A stretch of 64,000 bases of DNA from Tieghemostelium lacteum (taxonomy: Eukaryota > Evosea > Eumycetozoa > Dictyosteliales > Raperosteliaceae): contig LODT01000006.1 of assembly GCA_001606155.1 (NCBI GenBank), positions 682,001 to 746,000 on the forward strand, in the 5' to 3' direction. Below are positions 1 to 12,010 of the stretch, in pieces. Position 1 is the stretch's first letter; every line of letters begins with the position of its first letter. A program made the position numbers and the translations under genes. Under the pieces are notes generated by a model. That model was not told the DNA's origin, did no database searches, and worked only from the letters and a program-made list of their open reading frames with translations.

Positions 1-1226
1 TTTCAATTTTCAATAGACTTGTTAGAGTCTTATAGATCTCTAATAGATTATCCACAAGTATCTGACTATCGATAGATACTCTATTGAGAGCATACACAGC
101 ATAGATTAGATGATTGGTTGTTTTCTTTTTAGTTTTAGACCATTGATTGAAATATTCCATTAATAGCTTATCAACAACATCAGTACCAAAATGTTTTTTT
201 AACAATGATAAATCACATAAAGCCACTCGATCCTTATCTGCAAAGTAAGGGTATGCAATAGGTGCTTGATATTTTGAAAGCATCCCAGTGGCCATTGCAT
301 TATGTTCAGGATTTGGATTCTCACTGTATTTCACCAACACTGGTAATGCCAATAGATAGTAATCTTTTAATAACTGTAATTCACTATCAGATAACTTATC
401 AAAAACCACAAAAACCAAATACTTTACAATGAGTATTAAACTCATGATTTTTTCATTTTCTAAAGGTTCCATTGAGATTATTGATAATATTACTGCAATT
501 GAATGATGTGATAACAAACTTTTAGAATTTGATATCATATCTAGTAAGATATAATAGACAAGTTCTACCTTCTCACGATTATCTTTATATATATTAATAA
601 CCTGTAATCCCGTCATTTATAGATTTGATTTAGATACTATAACTATATTAACAATATTTACTACATGATCTTACTTTTAAAAATGGTTTCATAGGTAATA
701 TAGAGTCATTATATATTAATGGACCAAGTTTAGGTTCCCTTGATTGAGGCATTGTAAATATATTTCTCAATTTCATTGATATTAGTATATTAGATATAGC
801 CTTTTCACAATTAGATTCTAATATCTTTTGAATGAAACCATTGTGATAAAAGTAACCAACACCATTAATACCCTGTGAGGATACTAATCGTAATAGTAAT
901 TCTGGTCTACTAACTGAATCATTTTCATCACTTTTAATAGAATTGCTGTTGTATTGGTACTGTATAACCCAATGTCTAAATTTTTGTATAAATAACATTA
1001 CATCCCAATGACATAGCTGAGAGGCAATATCTTGACAGTAATATAAATTCTCTTCCACAGGATTACTTTCATCCTCAACCCATAATATAAATTCACCAAT
1101 AAATAAGTGCACATGTTTAATGTTTTTAAACAATGTAGCAATAGTTTTACTCCCAGTTGGGTCTATATGTGGGAATATCTTATAGATAAAATTTAACGTT
1201 TCTTGAGAAAACGATAACAAATTCAT
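1..1226 (-). CDS. Hypothetical helical protein, 3' end cut by window edge
   Basis: Two exons are visible on the minus strand: 1226 down to 675, then 601 down to the window edge, split by an intron with a GTAAGA donor and a CAG acceptor in phase 0. The first in-frame ATG is at 1226; a GTG six bases upstream is not a likely start. The visible 184 + 200 residues are rich in Leu/Ile helices, with no signal peptide, no TM segment and no motif I recognise. It looks like a HEAT/ARM-like or similar all-helical scaffold, but that is only an impression of composition. The C-terminus lies left of the window, so length and family cannot be judged. Confidence 0.6.
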
Positions 1227-1325
1227 TCTCACAAACTAGTAAAAATGATACTTCTCAAAAATCAAAAAAAAATAAAACTATTGAATCTAACAGTTTGGTA
1301 AAAACTATTTTGACAAAGAGGTTTA

Positions 1326-3230
1326 TTATTTATGCACAATAGTGCAAGATGGAGGTAATGTACAACTTCCAAAGCTTCTGTTATAAACTGATTCTTCCCA
1401 TGGAGCTCCTACTATTGGTAAAACTAATTTACAAAGATTATTTGGAATAACACCAGGTCGCACAGTCTGTTTAAATGATTTTGAAAATTGTAGAATCTTT
1501 AAATTGGGTGGTAATGAACCTGGTTCAATTTGTGTATTAAACTGTGATCCAAAAGATAACTTTCTCAGTCCCACTGGAAATGAGCTTTTTCTAATTTCAG
1601 GCATACCTAAAATACTAACTTTGATTTTTAAGACTTTTAATGATTCTGGAAGAGATTTGGAATAGATTGTCTTCTCTGTTAGGTATGGTAGATAGAGTAC
1701 TTGTAAACTAGGTGGAAGATCATTTGGTCCTATATCCATTCGAAATAAATCACCTTTAATTTTAAGAACTCTCAATTTAGTTAGATGCTTAAATATACTT
1801 TTTTGTCTATTGATTTGAATGGACACTTCTTCAAGTGATATTGGTAATGCACTTAGTTCAATTTCATGAGGATACATTCCTTTAATTTTCAGATATTTCA
1901 ATGTGTCAGGTAACATTCTTTTTTCAATAGGGTGTTTAAATTGATTGGAAAGTTCTAACTTTTCAAGACCATACGGTAGAGTGTTTACATCGAGATTCGA
2001 ATTAAGTTTTGGAAGTATCAGTGTTTTTAAATGTGGAGGTATTACACCACATTCCAGAGGTTTTTGGTAGGAATTTAATATTAAAACTCCTAATGAATCT
2101 GGAAATGTTCCTTGCAATAGTTTATGATTAAACTCTGTCAATTTTAGATAAAATAACGTTTCAGGTAGTGTACCAGGTATTAGAGGATGATTATAGTTGT
2201 CACATTCAAAATGTGTTAAATGACTAGGTAGAAATCCCCTATCGAATGATGTTGTATTGTATGGTAGTTTCAGTCGTTTTGACATTACAGGTGGGATAAC
2301 ATGTGATTTTAGTGACCTACATCTAAACACTAGTGTTTCCAATCCACTTGGAATTGCGTATTCTGAAATGTAGTCTTCAAACCCTGTTCCAAAAGTTAAG
2401 TGTTTCAGTGACTTTGGAAGAAGATCATCTGTTATGTCCTGTGAGAAATAGAAACCAAGGTCTAGTACAGTTAAAGGTTCTTTTAGATTCCCAGACTTTA
2501 ACTCAGAGTTAAATCTACCCAATACCAATACATAAAGTGACAGTGGTATAACAAGGTCCCATTCAAATCCAGGATATTGAAAATCATAGAGTATAGATAA
2601 ATCAGTTACACTCTGAGGTAGGTCACCTGGTTCTAATCTAAACTTAAAGTTACATCCCAATACGAGTTTAGTTACATTTGGTGGGACTTTAAGTCTATCA
2701 TGAGTAAAAAGTTGTGAGTCTATTACACCTTCTCTCGCATCGTTGCTACCTAGTATAAGGGTCGTTAACCCTCTCCATATCATCAAAGGTTGCAGCTCAG
2801 TTACATTAGGTCTTTTTGAAAATGATGTAATGTGTAGTACTGATATCTCTTGTGATGTGGTATCGCCTTTTATCTCTTGCATAAAGATTTGAATTTCATT
2901 GTCTTTTAGCAAAAGTTGATGAAATTTAGAAGGTAGTTTGCCACTGTAAACTTCAATGCTATTCATTGGTTTATAACCTAAAAGTGTTCCAATTAACTCT
3001 TTTATTGGACTTACTGCTGTAGGTTGATTCTGTATCCATTGTTGTCTCTTTTGATAATTTAGGTTTCTTCTCTTTAGATACTCTACAGGAAAGTTATTAA
3101 ATTTCACATTGTCAATCAGACCATATAAGTCTCTACATGTTGACAATAAATAAAATATATTTAAATCACTTTTAATATAATAACAAATCAATTGAAATAA
3201 ATAATGTGGTAACTTTAAAAACAGTGTCAT
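1326..3230 (-). CDS. FNIP repeat-containing protein with F-box-like N-terminus
   Basis: Single exon, 634 residues, ATG at 3230. From about residue 200 to the C-terminus it is built of roughly 22-residue repeats with the pattern LPxSLxxLxFGxxFNxxIxPG, the FNIP repeat, a leucine-rich-repeat relative greatly expanded in dictyostelids. The N-terminal 60 residues (LPHYLFQLICYYIK...LLSTCRDLYGLI) resemble the degenerate F-box usual in this family. If so, the protein could be a substrate adaptor for an SCF-type ubiquitin ligase, but targets are unknown. It is divergent from receptor gene A, sharing a spacer under 300 bp. Relics of its 5' and 3' parts recur at 7828-8072 and 16893-17440, so this is the surviving copy of a duplicated gene. 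Confidence 0.85.
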   Translation of the reverse strand: MTLFLKLPHYLFQLICYYIKSDLNIFYLLSTCRDLYGLIDNVKFNNFPVEYLKRRNLNYQKRQQWIQNQPTAVSPIKELIGTLLGYKPMNSIEVYSGKLPSKFHQLLLKDNEIQIFMQEIKGDTTSQEISVLHITSFSKRPNVTELQPLMIWRGLTTLILGSNDAREGVIDSQLFTHDRLKVPPNVTKLVLGCNFKFRLEPGDLPQSVTDLSILYDFQYPGFEWDLVIPLSLYVLVLGRFNSELKSGNLKEPLTVLDLGFYFSQDITDDLLPKSLKHLTFGTGFEDYISEYAIPSGLETLVFRCRSLKSHVIPPVMSKRLKLPYNTTSFDRGFLPSHLTHFECDNYNHPLIPGTLPETLFYLKLTEFNHKLLQGTFPDSLGVLILNSYQKPLECGVIPPHLKTLILPKLNSNLDVNTLPYGLEKLELSNQFKHPIEKRMLPDTLKYLKIKGMYPHEIELSALPISLEEVSIQINRQKSIFKHLTKLRVLKIKGDLFRMDIGPNDLPPSLQVLYLPYLTEKTIYSKSLPESLKVLKIKVSILGMPEIRKSSFPVGLRKLSFGSQFNTQIEPGSLPPNLKILQFSKSFKQTVRPGVIPNNLCKLVLPIVGAPWEESVYNRSFGSCTLPPSCTIVHK

Positions 3231-3524
3231 GGTTGGGCTTCAAAAAACTTTGAAAAAAGATTAATGTAATTAAAATTTATAAACAACAGAGAAACTACCC
3301 TCAAAATGAGAAACAAGGAGTGAACCACAAATATTACTACAAATGAAATATGTTATTCAAGAATATTTATTTTATATGATTTGGAAAGATCATTGAAAAT
3401 AAAAATAAAAAAAAAAAACCCTCACATTTTCTAAATATCTCGATTTTATTATCTCGATTATAAAACAAAATTTTGGTAAAGCAAATCGAGTGATTATTAT
3501 TATAATTTGGACAAAAGTCGCACA
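3231..3524. promoter_or_regulatory. Divergent spacer with CTCGAT boxes before receptor gene A
   Basis: This spacer separates the FNIP gene (minus) from receptor A (plus). It holds two direct copies of TATCTCGATT (about 3436 and 3450) and an inverted ATCGAG (about 3484), followed by a conserved block running to the ATG. The same boxes precede receptor C; receptors B and D keep the inverted ATCGAG copy and a changed ATCTTGAT. Conservation among paralogues in otherwise diverged AT-rich DNA suggests a promoter element. Its function is inferred only. Confidence 0.4.
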
Positions 3525-6500
3525 ATGAAAATTATTTTAAGTATAACTTCACTATTATTACTTTTCTTTTTAAACAATTTTATTATTGTTTCATCTCAAA
3601 GCATCAACACTGTTATTACACAGAATGCGGGAATCATATCAATTACATTTTCTGGTGTTGATTTCACTCAAAATACTTTGGGAAATGTTTATATTGAAGG
3701 AATAACTAGCAATTCTGGTTCGAAATCTGATTGTAAATTCATTTCAACTAATAATGATTACTTTGATTTAACACCTTTGAGAAAAGATGGCTCTAATTAT
3801 TATAATAGTACAGTAAGTTTTCTCAAAAATCAATTAATATATTAGTAACTAACATTTGTGCATTTTACTCAGGATTCAAGAGGATATATATATAATTTTA
3901 ATCTTTGTGGAACACTATCAAGTATTATAACAAACCAAGTGAATCCACCTGTTAGTAATATTCAGTCCGTTCAATACGCTCGAGGATATCAAATCACAGG
4001 AAGATCATTCAGAAATACATTCACCATCAACAATATTAGTAGCATAACATTATTCTATGATTCTGAAATTGTATTGGGGACATGCCAAAGAAGGGTATAT
4101 TACAATTTAATATGTAATCCAAATATCGATATTTCCATTGGTACTGTTCAAGAAAATTCATGTGTTTATACAACCACAATTTCGAGTAAATATGCATGTT
4201 CTACTAAAATACCTGGATTCCCACTTGTTTTCCAAACTCCAACCAACAATATCATTACCTTTAATTATTCCTTAAATGAATATCCATCATCAATTATAAT
4301 TCCAAACTATAACTTATCTATCCCTCTATCTTCAATTGGTATGTAAATATAAAAATTATAATTCTTTCTAAATTCTAAATTAATAACTGTATATTTTACA
4401 AAATAGAACCAATTATCACTTTGTTTAACTTTGATAATGCATCTAGAATTCTCACAATAAGTGGCTCATTTTCAACATTACCAAACAGTTATACTTTCAA
4501 ATTGGGATCTATGGATATTTCACCAACATCTATTTCAACTAATACAATTGTACTTGATTTCTCAACTAAAGATGGAGGTGAATTAACTGTATTCTATAGA
4601 ACTACTCCTTTCAACCAAACATACATCATTCCAACACTCACTCTATCTTTTTCAATTTCCGTTAATATCAATGATAGATCTATGAATATTTCAATTCAAC
4701 AACCAGGTACCTTTGATATCAAAGGAACAGCATTCAAAGATAACAAACTAAGACAAGTCGCAAAGAACTTACAATTCAAAATTTCCTATAATGAATTAAA
4801 TGTTGGAGGAACTATTTTTATCACAAATTACGGATCCAATGGAACTACTCAATCTCCATCAAAAATTGTATATCCAATTGATGAATGGGTTAGTGGATAT
4901 TCTCAAAATCAAGATAAATTGACAATCAATTTCAATCTAAATCTTGATATTTTTCCAATCACCAGTATATATCCTGATATTTCAATCATTTCTCAAAACT
5001 CATCATCAATAACCCTGCAACTTAATTCAAATTTCTCAATGAATTTGATATTTAATGGATATTACAATTATCAACTACCATCATTAAGTATGTATAATAG
5101 AAGATAAATTAATTATATAATATTAACTATAATCTTTTTAAAAGATCCAATTATAACAAATTTTATATATTCATCAACAAATTATAGTATACTAGAAGGT
5201 ATATTCTTTATAAAATATTTAAATTACCTTAGTATTGATGTTTATACAAATGGTCGTTCTAAATCTATAAAATATGAAAAGTTGGAAGATGGAAAATTGT
5301 TTATTATTTTATACTACTTCAGTGATTCTGATGTTCAAGTGTCTCTATCTTTTGAAGAATCAACACCATCTCCTTTAATGCCATTCACAGCTCCACCCCC
5401 CACAATCGACAAAAATAATTTGCGTAGTTATTTGACAATTGATTGTAGTTATTGTTATAATTTACAACCCAAAGGAAGTGCTATTGATCCAAATCATTTT
5501 TATGAATATCGTACAGAAGGAGGTGTTTCTTCCTGGGTAGATATTCACTCTGAGAATTTAGCAATTGGTAGTTATTATCTTCAGTCCAAGTCAGGTTCTA
5601 CATCTGATACCTTTGAAATAACTAGCACATTATCATTGGAAGTTCCATTCTTCGGTAGTTATAACATTGAAGGTTATCTCTATGGTGATTTTTTAGTAAA
5701 AGAAAATTATGGATCTCAGAAATTACAAGTTCTAGCTGTTTATGATGATGGAAATCAAATAGAACTTCCAACCACATTATATAAATCCAATTATGATTAT
5801 CCAAATATAGTTTCATTCAATGAAACTGTATCTGAAATTAAACCACTTACCATTCAAGCTAATTTTAATGGAAAATCGATATTCAAACAAAGATATTACT
5901 TTGCACCTCCAATTATCAGTTCAGTATCACCAATTGCATCAATCAAAGACAGTGAAATTTCAATCTATGGTGATAGTTTTCCCAGTGGTTTTATTTCAAT
6001 TGATTTTATCAAGTTTCAATGTAATGACACTGAAGTTGTATCACCACAACTATTGATATGTACTGTTGATCTCAGTCAACTATTGCCACCACCTCCAACC
6101 AATATAAGTTCAATTACTGTGTCATCGGATGCCAGTTTATCTGCAACTAAAGAGAATGTAGTTACATTCTTACCACTTGATAAATCATGTCCATCTGAGT
6201 GTAACAAACATGGAAGTTGTAATAGTGCTCTTGAATGTGTCTGTGATGAAGGTTATGCATCTTATGATTGCTCAGTTAAAATTGATAAAAAACATCTTGG
6301 TCTTCCAACTCTTGATAAAAGTACCATTCTATTCGAAGGTGCTAAAGATAATTCATTTGAAGTCCTTCTTTCACATGTTGGTGAATTTAATGATCTCCAA
6401 TATCCTGAATCTGTCTATTACATTCCTTGGGTAGAAGGATTATCTTACAAACAATCAACCACTCAATATACTCTTGGCTTCAATACATCCTATATATTCT

Positions 6501-7204
6501 CAAATACTCAGAATATTGAAAATCAATATTCCGTTCAAGGAATAATTGAAGGAAATATCTTTGATGACCCAACATCAAGAAATTTTTATGGAAGTGAATT
6601 ACAACTCATGAAGACTTCATTCACCATAGTAATAGACACCAATTCATTAATAGCCATCCAAAATAATCATATGGAGATTATATTCCAAATCACGGCCAAA
6701 GGTAAAAATGAATTGAAAATTCAAAGTCATGATCAACACATTCTCTTCTCAAAAGGAAGTTCGTATCTGATGATGTCAGTATCAGGGAGATCAGTTGATT
6801 TATATGGAAATATTCTACCAACATATATCACCCCAAAGATCTTTGAAATGAACAGTAATATTATCAACTATGATTCAGATTCAACTTATATTGGATTGCA
6901 ATTTCCATCCAATGGTTCTAGAATTGCTCTTACCTTTTCTTCTTTTGTCAAAAAAGAAGATGAAAAATGGAAGATTATAGTTGGAGTTGTTGTTCCAGTT
7001 GTTGTAGTTGCTTCACTTGTTGGTACTTTCATTTACCTTTACAAATTCAAAAAGAACCCAAAAGTTGTTAATATGGTTGATAAACTCAAAACTATCTCCT
7101 TTTCCTCTTCTTCTTCCCTCAACCCAACCACCCCAACAAAAACTGAGACACAAACAAATAGTACTATCGAATTACAAACTATTGAACCTGTAAACCAAGA
7201 ATAA
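3525..7204 (+). CDS. ComC-like EGF/TIG single-pass membrane receptor, copy A
   Basis: Four exons, 3525-3812, 3873-4338, 4407-5087 and 5145-7204, keep frame through three short GT-AG introns and give 1164 residues. The start is the ATG at 3525 because the signal peptide (MKIILSITSLLLLFF...) begins there. Order: signal peptide (1-26); a Cys-containing domain to about 250 with the spacing of an MRH (mannose-6-phosphate receptor homology) fold; beta-rich N-glycosylated region; TIG/IPT-like domain (about 733-820, PIISSVSPIASIKDSEISI); one EGF domain (about 827-855, six Cys); a ComC-type beta-sandwich region; TM helix (about 1088-1110); Ser/Thr-rich cytoplasmic tail of about 54 residues. The EGF-to-TM architecture recalls Dictyostelium ComC and its relatives. 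Role in cell-cell signalling or adhesion is inferred. It heads a tandem array of four. Confidence 0.8.
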
Positions 7205-7206
7205 AA

Positions 7207-7527
7207 TTTTTTTTTTTGGACCTGTGTAACTAGCAATGCGCCAGTACTACGGTAAAGTCTTAATTACGTTTATTTATTGAGAGGTATTGTCTCTTTTAAA
7301 ATTGTATTGTGGTTGGTGTTAAATGGTATTTATCTTGGTTTTGATTGTTTTGTTTTTGTGATGTGAGTTTTGATTGTGAGTTGTGATTGATACATTTATG
7401 TTGTGATAGGTGGGTGTTCTTCTTCTTGTTTTTGTTTTCTTCTTATGGGGTCTTCTTGTTTTAGTTCTTGTTTGTAAGTTCTTCTTTATTTTCAGTTGTT
7501 CAAATTGGAATTTTACTATTATTATTA
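7207..7527 (-). mobile_element. Short poly(A)-tailed retroposon (SINE-like) with 15-bp target duplication
   Basis: Just past the stop of receptor A the sequence departs from its paralogues for about 320 bp and then resumes exactly where copies B, C and D continue. The 15-bp string AAACCAAGAATAAAA stands on both sides (7192-7206 and 7528-7542), a target-site duplication. The insert begins with eleven T (7207-7217), so on the minus strand it ends in poly(A). Long target duplication plus a poly(A) tail is the signature of LINE-mediated retroposition. A 71-codon minus-strand frame (7319-7534) is Lys/Thr/Arg-rich low complexity and I do not regard it as a gene. The family is not recognised. Confidence 0.7.
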
Positions 7528-7542
7528 AAACCAAGAATAAAA

Positions 7543-8314
7543 TAAAAATCGAATAAATAACCTTTCTTTGCAGACCAGTAAAGGTAAACTCACCTCCAAA
7601 TAATAAATGTATACATAATTTAATAATAATATTACCAGATCAAGGTTAAAAAAAGTTTTAAATAATTTATATCTTCAAATGAAGAGCTAATAAATTTGAA
7701 TTATTTTATTATGGGTATAGTAATATAGGTCAATTGCATCTACTGAATTTTGGTCAAATTCTAAAAAAATTAAATTAATTAAAAATACTCCCAATCATGA
7801 TAATCGTGAATGTGGCAAACTGACTCTACTGTAAACTTCAATTCTATTCATGGTTTATAACTACCTATAAGTGTTCCAATAAAATCTTTTATCGGACTTA
7901 CTGCTGTAGGTTGATTTTGTATAAATTGTTGCTTCTTTTGATAATTTAGGTTTCTTCTCTTTAGATACTCAACAAGAAAGTTATTCAATCTTAATCGAAC
8001 ATATGAATCTCTACATGTTGACAATATAAAAAATAAAATAACAAATCAATTGAACTAAATAATGTGGTATCTCTAAAACTTTGACAACAGTAGAGAAAAG
8101 AGAAACCAAACTCATAAGAGAAAAAAAGAGTGAACTATAAATATTTTATTCAACTCTTATATTCTATCATTATACAAATATTCATTTTCAAAATATCTTG
8201 ATTTTATTTTTGAAACGAAACTTCCATAAAAATTTAGTTTTGTTCACCAAACATCTTGAAAATTTTTTTCGCAAATCGAGTGATTATTATTATAATTTGG
8301 ACAAAATTCGCACA
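7543..8314. promoter_or_regulatory. Spacer between receptors A and B; 3' flank, FNIP relic and promoter
   Basis: It starts with the 3' flank shared by all four receptor copies (AAAATCGAATAAATAA followed by CTTTGCAGA), continues through unremarkable AT-rich DNA, then the FNIP relic described separately, and ends with the receptor B promoter. That promoter keeps the inverted ATCGAG box at about 8276 and the block to the ATG. No other gene is seen. Confidence 0.4.
7828..8072 (-). pseudogene. Relic of the 5' part of an FNIP gene
   Basis: On the minus strand this stretch matches the first ~290 bp of the intact FNIP gene at 2950-3230. Shared words include the segment around GGACTTACTGCTGTAGGTTG and TAGGTTTCTTCTCTTTAGAT. 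It has small indels and substitutions and no continuing open frame, and the repeat-coding body is absent. It sits divergently upstream of receptor B just as the intact FNIP gene sits upstream of receptor A, so it marks the edge of a duplicated FNIP + receptor unit. Confidence 0.7.
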
Positions 8315-11300
8315 ATGAAAATTATTTTAGGAGTAACTCTTATATTACTTTTCTTTTTAAACAATTTTATTGTTTCATCTCAAAGCATCAACACTGTTAT
8401 TACACAGAATGCAGGAATCATATCAATTACATTTTCTGGTGTTGATTTCACTCAAAATACTTTGGGAAATGTTTTTATTGTAGGAAATACTAGCAATTCT
8501 GGTTCGAATTCTGGTTCGAAATCTGATTGTAAATTCATTTCAACTAATAATGATTACTTTGATTTAACACCTTTGAGAAAAGATGGCTCTAATTATTATA
8601 ATAGTACAGTAAGTTTTCTCAAAAATCAATTAATATATTAGTAACTAACATTTGTGCATTTTACTCAGGATTCAAGAGGATTTAAATATTATCTAAATCT
8701 TTGTGGAACACTATCAAGTACTCTAACAAATCAGGTGAATCCACCAGCTAGAAATATTCAGTCCCTTCAATATGCTGTAGGAGATATTTTTATCACAGGA
8801 AGATCATTCAGAAATACATTCACCATCAACAATATTAATAGCATAACATTATTCTATGATTCTGAAATTGTATTGGGGACATGCCAAAGAAGGGTATATT
8901 ACAATTTAATTTGTGATCCAAATGTTGATATTTCCATTGGTACTGTTCAAGAAGATTATTCGAATATATGTGTTTATACCACCACAATTTGGAGTAAATA
9001 TGCATGTTCTACTAAAATACCTGGATTCCCACTTGTTTTCCAAACTCCAACCAACAATATCATTACCTTTAATTACTACTTAAATGAATTTCCATCATCA
9101 ATTAAAATTCCAAACTATAACTTATCTATCCCTCTATCTTCAATTGGTATGTAAATATAAAAATTCTTTCTGAATTCCAAATTAATAACTTTTTATTTTA
9201 CAAAATAGAACCAATTATCACTTTGTTTAACTTTGACAATGCATCTAGAATTCTCACAATAAGTGGTTCATTTTCAACATTACCAAACAGTTATACTTTC
9301 AAATTGGGATCTATGGATATTTCACCAACATCTATTTCAACTAATACAATTGTACTTGATTTCTCAACTAAAGATGGAGGTGAATTAACTGTATTCTATA
9401 GAACTACTCCTTTCAACCAAACATATACCATTCCAACACTCACTCTATCTTTTTCAATTTCCGTTAATATCAATGATAGATCTATGAATATTTCAACTCA
9501 ACTACCAGGTACCTTTGATATCAAAGGAACAGCATTCAAAGATAACAAACTAAGACAAGTCGCAAAGAACTTACAATTCAAAATTTCCTATAATGAATTA
9601 AATGTTGGAGGAACTATTTTTATCACAACTTCAGGATCCAATGGAACTACTCAATCTCCATCAAAAATTGTATATCCAATTGATGAATGGGTTAGTGGAT
9701 ATTCTCAAAATCAAGATAAATTGACAATCAATTTCAATCACAATCTTGATAATTTTCCAATCACCAGTATATATCCTGATACTTCAATCATTTCTCAAAA
9801 TTCATCATCAATAACCCTGCAACTTAATTCAAATTTCTCAATGAATTTGATATTTAATAAATATTACAACTATCAACTACCATCATTAAGTATGTATAAT
9901 AGAAGATAAATTAATTATATAATATTAACTATAATCTTTTTTAAAAGATCCAATTATAACAAATTTTATATATTCACCAACAGATTATAGTATACTAGAA
10001 GGTATATTCTTTATAAAATATTTAAATTACCTTAGTATTGATGTTTATACCAACGATAGTTCTAAACCCATATCTATGTCATATGAGTTGGTAGATGGAA
10101 AATTGTTTATTATTTTATACTACTTCAGTGATTTTGATGTTCAAGTGTCTCTATCTTTTGAAGGATCAACTCCATCTCCTTTAATTTCATTCACAGCTCC
10201 ACCCCCCAAAATCTACACTAATAATAATAAGAATTATGATAATTATTTGACAATTGATTGTAGATATTGTTATAATTTACAACCCAAAGGAAGTGCTATT
10301 GATCCAAATCATTTTTATGAATATCACACAATAGGAGATATTTCTTCCAGGGTAGTTATTCACCCCGAGAATGTAGCAATTGGTAGTTATTATCTTCAGT
10401 CCAAGTCAGGTTCTAAATCTGATAACTTTGAAATAACTGGCAAAATATCAATGGATTTTACTAGTAGTTTTAACATTCAAGGTGATCTCTCTGGTTTTTT
10501 TTTGGTAAAAGAAAACTATGGATCTCAGAAATTACAAGTTCTAGCTGTTTATGATGATGGAAATCAAATAGAACTTCCAACCACATTTTATAAATCCAAT
10601 GATTATGATTATCCAAATGTAGTTTCATTTAATGAAACTGTATCTGAAATTAAACCACTTACCATTCAAGCTAATTTTAATGGAAGATTGATATTCAAAC
10701 AAAGATATTACTTTGCACCTCCAATTATCAGTTCAGTATCACCAATTGCATCAATCAAAGACAGTGAAATTTCAATCTATGGTGATAGTTTTCCCAGTGG
10801 TTTTATTTCAATTGATTTTATCAATTTTCAATGTAATGACACTGAAGTTGTATCACCACAACTATTGATATGTACTGCTGATCTCAGTCAACTATTACCA
10901 ACACCTCCATCCAATATAAGTTCAATTACTTTGTCATCGGATGCCAGTTTATCTGCAACTAAAGAGAATGTAGTTACATTCTTACCACTTGATAAATCAT
11001 GTCCATCTGAGTGTAACAAACATGGAAGTTGTAATAGTGTTCTTGAATGTGTCTGTGATGAAGGTTATGCATCTTATGATTGCTCAGTTAAAATTGATAA
11101 AAAACATCTTGGTCTTCCAACTCTTGATAAAAGTACCATTCTATTCGAAGGTGCTAAAGATAATTCATTTGAAGTCCTTCTTTCACATGTTGGTGAATTT
11201 AATGATCTCCAATATCCTGAATCTGTCTATTACATTCCTTGGGTAGAAGGATTATCTTACAAACAATCAACCACTCAATATACTCTTGGCTTCAATACAT

Positions 11301-12010
11301 CCTATATATTCTCAAATACTCAGAATATTGAAAATCAATATTCCGTTCAAGGAATAATTGAAGGAAATATCTTTGAAGACCCAACATCAAGAAATTTTTA
11401 TGGAAGTGAATTACAACTCATGAAGACTTCATTCACCATAGCAATAGACACCAATTCATTAATAGCCATCCAAAATAATCATATGGAGATTATTTTCCAA
11501 ATCACGGCCAAAGGTAAAAATGAATTGAAAATTCAAAGTCATGATCAACACATTCTCTTCTCAAAAGGAATTTCGTATCTGATGATGTCAGTATCAGGGA
11601 GATCTGTTGATTTATATGGAAATATTCTACCAACATATATCACCCCAAATATCTTTGAAATGAACAGTAATATTATCAACTATGATTCAGATTCAACTTA
11701 TATTGGATTGCAATTTCCATCCAATGGTTCTAGAATTGCTCTCACCTTTTCTTCTTTTGTCAAAAAAGAAGATGAAAAATGGAAGATTATAGTTGGAGTT
11801 GTTGTTCCAGTTGTTGTAGTTGCTTCACTTGTTGGTACTTTCATTTACCTTTACAAATTCAAAAAGAACTCAAAAGTTGTTAATATTAAGCTCAAAACTA
11901 TCTCCTCTTCCTCTTCTTCTTCCCTCAACACAACCACCCCAACAATAACTGAGACACAAACAAATAGTACTATCGAATCACAAACTATTGAACCAGTAAA
12001 CCAAGAATAA
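8315..12010 (+). CDS. ComC-like EGF/TIG single-pass membrane receptor, copy B
   Basis: Exons 8315-8608, 8669-9146, 9209-9889 and 9948-12010 splice in the same places and phases as copy A and give 1171 residues. The ATG at 8315 starts the signal peptide (MKIILGVTLILLFFL). The domain order equals copy A: MRH-like N-terminal domain, glycosylated beta region, TIG, EGF, ComC-type region, TM, Ser/Thr-rich tail. The first two exons resemble copy D (GFKYY...NLCG; DPNVDISIG), whereas the membrane-proximal part and tail resemble copy C (IAIDTN, TPNIFEM, VVNIKLKTIS). This mosaic pattern points to exchange between copies. The frame is intact throughout, and nothing suggests it is a pseudogene. Confidence 0.8.

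Noticed and set aside
5622-7236. Minus-strand and alternate-frame open stretches inside the receptor genes
   Set aside because: They lie opposite or out of frame to well-supported exons conserved in three paralogues, lack own starts and have biased low-complexity composition.
7207-7527. Reading the insert behind receptor A as a solo LTR or other virus-like element
   Set aside because: The 15-bp target duplication and the homopolymer T end fit LINE-type retroposition; no terminal TG/CA or LTR features were seen.
7319-7534. 71-codon Lys/Arg/Thr-rich frame as a gene
   Set aside because: It lies across the retroposon border, has low complexity and no similarity I recognise.
8198-8314. N-terminal extension of receptor B upstream of the ATG at 8315
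   Set aside because: It begins with TTG, covers the conserved promoter box, and would bury the signal peptide; the other copies start at the equivalent of 8315.
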